Positions 7,196 to 11,279 of a DNA stretch of 11,279 nucleotides are shown here, piece by piece. The stretch's first letter is position 1. Every line of letters starts with the position of its first letter. A program made the translations under genes and the position numbers. The notes below the pieces were generated by a model. That model worked only from the letters and a program-made list of their open reading frames with translations, searched no databases and was not told the DNA's origin. The stretch lies in NCBI GenBank assembly GCA_946409675.1, contig CAMJXI010000024.1, positions 1 to 11,279 on the forward strand, read 5' to 3'. Origin of the DNA: an uncultured Lactobacillus sp. Lineage in GTDB: Bacteria; Bacillota; Bacilli; Lactobacillales; Lactobacillaceae.

Positions 7196-7223
7196 ATTCT
7201 ATCCAATATTTTTAAATCTACAA
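7196..7223 (-). promoter_or_regulatory. Possible promoter of yeiH
   Basis: TAGAAT (7201-7196, - strand) is a good -10; a weak TTGTAG (7223-7218) lies 16 bases upstream. The expected start near 7190 gives a leader of about 25 bases. Confidence 0.4.
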
Positions 7224-7254
7224 ATTATTTTTTGTTCTTTCAGTTTTGCAAAGT

Positions 7255-7276
7255 CTTATTTAGTATACTAAATAAG
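7255..7276. promoter_or_regulatory. Perfect 22-bp palindrome, candidate operator
   Basis: The left arm CTTATTTAGTA (7255-7265) is followed directly by its exact reverse complement (7266-7276). With one bulged base the symmetry extends to AGT/ACT (7252-7254/7278-7280). There is no T tract suited to a terminator and no gene ends here. The site is about 65-85 bp upstream of the predicted yeiH start point and about 125-150 bp upstream of the Nudix one, so it could serve either gene. The protein that might bind it is not encoded in the window as far as I can see. Confidence 0.55.
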
Positions 7277-7364
7277 CACTAGATACCATAAGCCAAGATA
7301 CTTTTTGGACCAACTTTGTAATTTAAGTTTAGGTATTATAAATTAGAATAATTTTGTTTATTTA

Positions 7365-7395
7365 TTGGATAAAGTGCGTTACCATTTGGTATAGT
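7365..7395 (+). promoter_or_regulatory. Promoter of the Nudix-domain gene
   Basis: An extended -10, TGGTATAGT (7387-7395), with TTGGAT (7365-7370) as a distant -35 (19-base gap). The start would be near 7402, just before ATG 7406, which argues for the later ATG 7430. An inverted repeat TACCA-TT-TGGTA (7380-7391) overlaps the -10. Confidence 0.5.
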
Positions 7396-7429
7396 AAGAG
7401 AAATTATGTCAAGAGAAATAAGGGGAATC

Positions 7430-8071
7430 ATGATTTATAAGAAACAACAAGAAATAAATTTACTCTTAAGTCAAATTCATACAATCTCAATTCAGGGAAA
7501 AAATAATACTAATAATCAAGCAGATTTCAAGCGCTATAAAATGCTGGGTGACCTAGTTAAAAAATTAATCGAATCGACCTCCTACTTCACTAGCCCAACT
7601 GTCAGCACTTCTACTCCGCTCATCAACGACTTTGTGACCCCTAAAGTTCGCCTGCGAATCGTGATCTTTAAGGGCGACAAGCTCTTATTGGTCCACAAGA
7701 AAAATAGTGATCGTGGTTGGGCTTTACCTGGTGGTTGGGCCGCTCTTGGTCTCTCCATTGGAGAAAATACTACCGCTAAGGCTTATCACGAAACAGGAAT
7801 TGATGCTCAACCAATTCGTTTGCTCGGCGTAAAAGATGTCAGCAAACACGATTATAAACCCGTTAATTTGGAACAAGCCTATAAGATTTTCATGGAAGCA
7901 GAAATTAAACACGAACCAAAAGATTACACGGAGCAACATCGTGAAGTGAAGTTCGTGACTTTAGAAGATGCCCGTGAATTATCTCTCTCACCAACTGAAA
8001 CTTTATTCGAAGATATCGAGATGGCGTTTGATTCTAAAAACGATGCCGACTTCGAACCATTTTTTGATTAA
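7430..8071 (+). CDS. Nudix-domain protein with N-terminal helical domain and degenerate Nudix box
   Basis: 213 residues. Residues 1 to about 60 form a polar, probably helical segment with DFKRYKML (32-39), matching the N-terminal domain found before Nudix domains in Gram-positive 'ADP-ribose pyrophosphatase-like' proteins. The Nudix fold follows: VRLRIVIFKGDKLLLVHKK (73-91), GWALPGGW (96-103), then the Nudix box (102-124). In the box the usual G-x5-E-x7-R-E-U-x-E-E-x-G-U is badly eroded. The first Glu is L108, Arg is A116, and Glu residues are K117 and H120; only E121, the Gly residues and I124 remain. The protein is therefore probably unable to hydrolyse nucleoside diphosphates through the normal Mg site (inference). 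The reading frame is intact, so this is not a frameshift. Start: ATG 7430 has AAGGGG (7420-7425) before it and the family N-terminus begins here; ATG 7406 is possible but would lie at the predicted transcript start. Divergent from yeiH, with its own terminator. The true role is unknown. Confidence 0.8.
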   Translation: MIYKKQQEINLLLSQIHTISIQGKNNTNNQADFKRYKMLGDLVKKLIESTSYFTSPTVSTSTPLINDFVTPKVRLRIVIFKGDKLLLVHKKNSDRGWALPGGWAALGLSIGENTTAKAYHETGIDAQPIRLLGVKDVSKHDYKPVNLEQAYKIFMEAEIKHEPKDYTEQHREVKFVTLEDARELSLSPTETLFEDIEMAFDSKNDADFEPFFD

Positions 8072-8081
8072 GAACTTTCGT

Positions 8082-8114
8082 AACATATTTCCCCGGAAAT
8101 GTGTTTTTATTTTG
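8082..8114 (+). terminator. Terminator of the Nudix-domain gene
   Basis: ACATATTTCC (8083-8092) pairs with GGAAATGTGT (8095-8104), including one G-T pair, followed by TTTTATTTT. It starts about 11 bases after the stop codon. Confidence 0.8.
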
Positions 8115-8189
8115 CCCAAAATTTACAGACTTTCTAGAGGCCTAACTTTGACTAGCACAATTCTTACCACTTTCTTACGGAGAGCAACG

Positions 8190-8218
8190 TTGTAAACTCT
8201 TTCACGAACCAATATACT
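8190..8218 (+). promoter_or_regulatory. Promoter of ald
   Basis: TTGTAA (8190-8195), 17 bases, then TATACT (8213-8218). The start would be near 8225, with a leader of about 27 bases ending in AGGAGG. The spacer between the elements holds a cre-like site. Confidence 0.6.
8191..8204 (+). promoter_or_regulatory. Putative cre site (CcpA operator) in the ald promoter
   Basis: TGTAAACTCTTTCA fits the catabolite-responsive element consensus TGWAANCGNTNWCA at all defined positions except the central G, which is T. It overlaps the -35 and spacer, a position where CcpA binding represses. The match is by eye. Confidence 0.5.
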
Positions 8219-8251
8219 AATATCATAGACGAAATTTCAGGAGGAAAAAAT

Positions 8252-9346
8252 ATGTATATTGGAATACCAAAAGAAATTAAGAATCATGAGGATCGTGTGG
8301 GAATTACCCCTGCTGGGGTAGTCAGCTTGGTTAGTTCTGGTCATACCGTCCTAGTAGAAACTGGTGGCGGAATCGCATCAGGCTTTTCAGACGAGGCTTA
8401 CGTTGCTGCGGGAGCAGAACTTGTTTCAGCTGAAAAAGCTTGGTCAGCCGACATGGTTATTAAAGTTAAAGAACCACTCGATACAGAATACAAATATTTC
8501 CGTGAAGGCTTGATCTTATACACTTACCTCCACCTTGCAGCAAACAAGCCATTAACCGAAGCACTTTTGAAAGCTAAAGTTACTGGTGTTGGCTACGAAA
8601 CAATGGTTGGTAATGATGGCAGTCTCCCATTATTGACCCCAATGAGTCAAATTGCTGGCCGAATGGCTATTCAACAAGCCGCTCATTTCCTTGAAGCTAA
8701 CCACGGCGGTAAAGGAATCATGCTTTCTGGCGTGCCAGGAGTTAGACGTGGTGAAGTTGTCATCATCGGTGGTGGTGTCGTTGGTACGAACGCTGCAAAG
8801 ATTGCAGCTGGTATGGGCGCAAACGTTACTATTTTGGACCGGAGCGCAAAACGCATGGACGAATTAGAAAACATCTTTGACGGTAAAGTCCAAACTTTGA
8901 TGTCAAATACGCATAACATTACCGAATGTGTCAAAAACGCTGACGTTGTCGTTGGTGCTGTCCTCATCCCTGGACGTGCCGCTCCTAAATTGGTTACTGA
9001 AGAAATGATCAAATCAATGGAACCTGGTTCTGTTGTCGTTGATATTCCAATTGACCAAGGTGGAATTTTTGAAACATCTCACGCAACCACGCACGATGAT
9101 CCTGTTTATACGGTTCATAATGTTATCCACTACGCCGTTGCTAACATTCCTGGTGCCGTTCCACAAACTGCAACTGAGGCCTTGTCCGCAGCAACAATTC
9201 CTTATGCCGTTGAAATGGCTAATCTCGGACTTGAAGCAGCAACTAAGGACAATACTGTCTTGACCGGTGTCAATACTCATGCCGGTAAGTTGACTGAAAA
9301 AGCCGTTGCCGAAAGTTTAGGCATGGAATACACAGCATTTAACTAA
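8252..9346 (+). CDS. ald: Alanine dehydrogenase
   Basis: 364 residues, close to the usual 370. It catalyses the reversible NAD-dependent deamination of L-alanine to pyruvate and ammonia in the cytosol. Seen: pyruvate-binding R15 (EDRVGITP), catalytic K73 (IKVKEP) and H94 (TYLHLA). The Rossmann motif [10 protein letters not shown] (173-182) and D196 (ILDRS), which contacts the NAD ribose, follow. The second catalytic Asp is D268 in IDQGG, followed by GIFETS, and [16 protein letters not shown] closes the domain. The motif that is usually VDVAIDQGG reads VDIPIDQGG, a Pro for Ala next to the active site. Start: AGGAGG (8239-8244) with a 7-base gap to ATG 8252. Single gene with its own promoter and a cre-like site, suggesting repression when preferred sugar is present. 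No clear terminator follows, only AT-rich sequence before the asnA leader. Confidence 0.95.
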   Translation: MYIGIPKEIKNHEDRVGITPAGVVSLVSSGHTVLVETGGGIASGFSDEAYVAAGAELVSAEKAWSADMVIKVKEPLDTEYKYFREGLILYTYLHLAANKPLTEALLKAKVTGVGYETMVGNDGSLPLLTPMSQIAGRMAIQQAAHFLEANHGGKGIMLSGVPGVRRGEVVIIGGGVVGTNAAKIAAGMGANVTILDRSAKRMDELENIFDGKVQTLMSNTHNITECVKNADVVVGAVLIPGRAAPKLVTEEMIKSMEPGSVVVDIPIDQGGIFETSHATTHDDPVYTVHNVIHYAVANIPGAVPQTATEALSAATIPYAVEMANLGLEAATKDNTVLTGVNTHAGKLTEKAVAESLGMEYTAFN

Positions 9347-9394
9347 AATTATCCCGCCACAAACTATTTCTCAAATCTTTTTAAATTTTAATGG

Positions 9395-9423
9395 TTTACT
9401 TTTAAAAAGTGTCGTGCTAAACT
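9395..9423 (+). promoter_or_regulatory. Possible promoter of the asnA T-box transcript
   Basis: TTTACT (9395-9400), 17 bases, then an extended -10, TGCTAAACT (9415-9423). Transcription would begin near 9430, just upstream of T-box stem I. A second -10-like TATTAT lies at 9433. The stretch 9347-9394 after ald shows no other feature. Confidence 0.45.
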
Positions 9424-9429
9424 AAATGA

Positions 9430-9709
9430 AAATATTATGAAACATAAAAACGATAAATGAGACAATTAGTAAAAGTAACATGTTCAGTAAGTTGATGATA
9501 GTGTGAAATCAGCCATCCCTTGCTTTTACGAATAACACCCATTTTGTTGCAAGCTGAAATTATTCTTAAAGTAGGTTGCGCCGTGTCCATCACGTTATAG
9601 ATGGGGAGCATGTTTGTGCTCTTAGAGGTGGTCAGGAAACTGGCAAACTGGGTGGTACCGCGAAGTCTTTCGTCCCTGTATTTGGGGATGGAAGGCTTTT
9701 TTTATTTTC
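9430..9709 (+). ncRNA. T-box riboswitch, asparagine tRNA-specific
   Basis: Leader RNA that reads the charging state of a tRNA. Stem I: GACAA (9461-9465) pairs with TTGTT (9544-9548), and GTAAAAG (9469-9475) pairs exactly with CTTTTAC (9523-9529). Between these helices is the specifier loop AATAACACCC, where codon AAC (9534-9536) followed by A specifies asparagine. Two hairpins follow: CCATC/GATGG (9587-9591/9600-9604) and GAGCA/TGCTC (9606-9610/9617-9621). The T-box GGGTGGTACCGCG is at 9650-9662; its TGGT (9653-9656) pairs with the free tRNA acceptor end. A terminator follows. The specifier agrees with the downstream gene, asparagine synthetase: uncharged tRNA-Asn should stabilise the antiterminator and allow transcription. 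Confidence 0.93.
9664..9709 (+). terminator. Regulated terminator of the asnA T-box
   Basis: A continuous 13-bp stem with G-T pairs: AGTCTTTCGTCCC (9664-9676) against GGGATGGAAGGCT (9685-9697), followed by a run of T. Its 5' arm includes the bases that would pair with the T-box GGG in the antiterminator, so the two structures exclude each other. Confidence 0.88.
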
Positions 9710-9748
9710 ATTTTTTGTTGGCAGTTTTTTATTAGAAGGAGAAATATC

Positions 9749-10756
9749 ATGCAATTAATCATTCCAGAACACTACGATCCAAAATTATCAGTCTTACAAA
9801 CGCAAGAAGCAATTCGTTACATCCGGGAAACTTTCCAGGATGAATTTGGTAAGGAAATGAAGCTCCACCGTCTTTCTGCACCAATGTATGTTGAAAAAAG
9901 TTCTGGTTTAAACGATAACTTGAATGGTATTGAAAAACCCGTTAGTTTCACGATGGATTCAATGCCTGGTGAAACAATCGAAATCGTCCACTCACTCGCT
10001 AAGTGGAAAAGAATGGCCTTGAAGAAGTATGGTTTCAAGATGCACCAAGGAATTTACACCAACATGAACGCCATTCGTAAAGACGAAATTTTGGACAACA
10101 TTCACTCAACTTATATCGACCAATGGGACTGGGAACGCATCATTTCTCATGACGAGCGCAATATCGATACCTTGAAAAAAACTGTTAAACAAATCTTCAA
10201 AGTGATGAAACATATGGAACACGAAGTTTGGTACAAGTACCCTAAGGCTGTTTATCATTTGCCCGAAAAAATCAGTTTTGTGACCACGCAAGAACTCGAG
10301 GACCGCTGGCCTGATTTCAACGATAAAGAACGTGAAGATGCTATTACCCAAGAACTCGGCTGTGTCTTCTTGATGCAAATCGGGGGCAAGATGAAGAGTG
10401 GCGAACGCCACGATGGTCGTGCACCCGATTACGATGATTGGGAATTAAACGGTGATATTTTGTTCTGGTACGAACCTTTACAAAAGGCACTCGAAATTTC
10501 TAGCATGGGTATCCGGGTCGACGAAGTCTCAATGTTGAAGCAACTTAAAGAAGCTGATGCCCTAGACCGTTTGGAACTTCCTTACCACAAGATGATTATG
10601 GACAAGGAACTCCCTTACACCATTGGTGGCGGGATCGGCCAATCACGTCTTTGTATGTTACTTCTTGGCAAAGCCCACGTTGGTGAGGTCCAAGCAAGTA
10701 TCTGGCCTACTGAAATCATCGATGAATGTGAAGCTAACAACATCCACTTACTATAA
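9749..10756 (+). CDS. asnA: Aspartate-ammonia ligase (asparagine synthetase A)
   Basis: 335 residues, full length. It makes asparagine from aspartate, ammonia and ATP (giving AMP and PPi) in the cytosol; the fold is that of class II aminoacyl-tRNA synthetases. Seen: [20 protein letters not shown] (41-60) and HSLAKWKR (81-88). The motif 2-like stretch [13 protein letters not shown] (101-113), [20 protein letters not shown] and the motif 3-like stretch [15 protein letters not shown] (293-307) ending in ASIWP follow. Start: AAGGAG (9736-9741) with a 7-base gap to ATG 9749. The gene stands alone behind an Asn-specific T-box, so it should be expressed when charged tRNA-Asn is short. A strong terminator follows. 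The ammonia released by the adjacent alanine dehydrogenase could feed it, but the two have separate promoters and this link is only a thought. Confidence 0.97.
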   Translation: MQLIIPEHYDPKLSVLQTQEAIRYIRETFQDEFGKEMKLHRLSAPMYVEKSSGLNDNLNGIEKPVSFTMDSMPGETIEIVHSLAKWKRMALKKYGFKMHQGIYTNMNAIRKDEILDNIHSTYIDQWDWERIISHDERNIDTLKKTVKQIFKVMKHMEHEVWYKYPKAVYHLPEKISFVTTQELEDRWPDFNDKEREDAITQELGCVFLMQIGGKMKSGERHDGRAPDYDDWELNGDILFWYEPLQKALEISSMGIRVDEVSMLKQLKEADALDRLELPYHKMIMDKELPYTIGGGIGQSRLCMLLLGKAHVGEVQASIWPTEIIDECEANNIHLL

Positions 10757-10784
10757 TCAAAAAATTGTTCAAATAATGCACACG

Positions 10785-10826
10785 AAAAAGCTCCTGAAAA
10801 TTAAATTTTCAGGAGCTTTCTTTTTA
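10785..10826. terminator. Bidirectional terminator between asnA and the ABC exporter gene
   Basis: AAAGCTCCTGAAAA (10787-10800) pairs exactly with its complement at 10806-10819 around TTAAA. T-rich flanks lie on both sides (TTTCTTTTTATT on +, TTTTTCG on -), fitting convergent genes. Confidence 0.9.
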
Positions 10827-11279
10827 TTCAAAGACCATTTGGTTGTGATAAAGTTCGGCGTAAAAGCCGTTCTCATCCAATAGTTCTTGGTGACTTCCTC
10901 GTTCGATTACTTCCCCATTCTTCAACACGACTATTTGGTCGGCATTCAAAATAGTTTTCAAACGATGGGCAATCACGAAACTAGTTCTGCCCTTAACGAC
11001 GTTATCCATCGCCTTTTGGATTCTTTCTTCCGTCACAGTATCAACGTTAGAAGTTGCTTCGTCCAAAATTAACAATGAAGGGTTGGTTAAGATAGTCCGC
11101 GCAATCGACATTAATTGCTTTTGACCAGCAGAGAAGACTGACTTCTCATCACTGACAATCGTATCGTATTTGTCTGGTAAGCTTTCGACAAAGTCATGGA
11201 TGTTGGCTTGCTTAGCAGCCGCCACCACTCGACTCATACTTGCATCAGGGTTACCAAAACGAATATTGTCGGCAATTGT
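10824..11279 (-). CDS. ABC exporter half-transporter, C-terminal part of the ATP-binding domain (5' partial)
   Basis: The frame is open to the right edge; 151 residues are visible, beginning just after the Q-loop ([10 protein letters not shown]). Seen: signature region VFSAGQKQL (about 48-56), Walker B LLILDEA (69-75), D-loop SNVD (77-80), H-loop IAHRL (103-107) and the exporter ending [13 protein letters not shown]. The transmembrane part and Walker A are outside. The spacing [21 protein letters not shown] and the ending resemble the multidrug/lipid exporter family, especially the heterodimeric LmrCD/YheIH kind (inference). In that case a partner gene would lie upstream, beyond the window. 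The signature reads FSAGQ rather than LSGGQ. It converges on asnA. The substrate cannot be told. An internal ATG at 11237 is not the start. Confidence 0.93.
   Translation of the reverse strand, partial: TIADNIRFGNPDASMSRVVAAAKQANIHDFVESLPDKYDTIVSDEKSVFSAGQKQLMSIARTILTNPSLLILDEATSNVDTVTEERIQKAMDNVVKGRTSFVIAHRLKTILNADQIVVLKNGEVIERGSHQELLDENGFYAELYHNQMVFE

Noticed and set aside
7430..8071. Frameshift or pseudogene explanation for the eroded Nudix box
   Set aside because: The frame is open throughout, flanking Nudix motifs align without gaps, and the box length is exact, so only substitutions have occurred.
7968..8195. 75-codon + frame overlapping the end of the Nudix gene
   Set aside because: It starts inside the Nudix gene in another frame, crosses its terminator, and resembles no protein I recognise.
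8683..9280. Antisense open frames within ald
   Set aside because: They are shadows of the strongly supported ald coding frame and lack ribosome sites.
9381..9412. AT-rich partial symmetry after ald as a terminator
   Set aside because: The possible stems are only A-T pairs and short, with no GC core and no clean T tract.
9576..9758. 60-codon open frame on the + strand before asnA
   Set aside because: It runs through the T-box and its terminator, has no ribosome site, and its sequence is explained by RNA structure.
1..11279. Mobile element, prophage, CRISPR or defence island
   Set aside because: No transposase, integrase, repeat-spacer array or long direct repeat was seen; all genes are core metabolism or transport.

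Overview
The window looks like chromosomal DNA of a low-GC Gram-positive lactic acid bacterium, most likely Lactobacillaceae (inference). The pointers are strong AGGAGG-type ribosome sites, a streptococcal/lactobacillar PsaBCA-type manganese ABC operon, an AsnA-type asparagine synthetase behind an Asn T-box, and the protein sequences themselves. I see no phage, insertion sequence, tRNA, rRNA or CRISPR. Genus cannot be settled from the sequence alone.

Layout: the C-terminal part of an Old Yellow Enzyme-type flavin oxidoreductase runs in from the left edge (+). It converges on a three-gene manganese uptake operon (-; ATPase, permease, binding protein) across a bidirectional terminator. Upstream of that operon lie a promoter and a DtxR/MntR-like operator. 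Continuing leftward-transcribed, from left to right, are a zinc-ribbon membrane protein, a 78-aa cytochrome b5-like protein, a TMEM175/DUF1211 channel-like protein, a cyclophilin and a YeiH-family transporter. Several of these have their own promoter or terminator, so they are mostly single-gene units rather than one operon. An intergenic region of about 270 bp holding a perfect 22-bp palindrome separates yeiH from a divergent Nudix-domain gene (+). Alanine dehydrogenase (+) and the T-box-controlled asnA (+) follow. The window ends in the C-terminal half of an ABC exporter nucleotide-binding domain (-), which converges on asnA across another bidirectional terminator.

How the parts work together: the manganese operon should be shut off by a metal-loaded MntR-type repressor. 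Alanine dehydrogenase has a near-consensus cre site inside its promoter, suggesting CcpA control. asnA should be switched on when tRNA-Asn is uncharged. The part least explained by known biology is the yeiH/Nudix divergent pair. The Nudix protein has lost most catalytic residues of the Nudix box while keeping the fold's other landmarks, and the spacer between the genes carries operator-like symmetry. This suggests, without proving, a ligand-sensing rather than hydrolytic role. No clearly new multi-gene system is visible; most of the window is ordinary housekeeping and transport.
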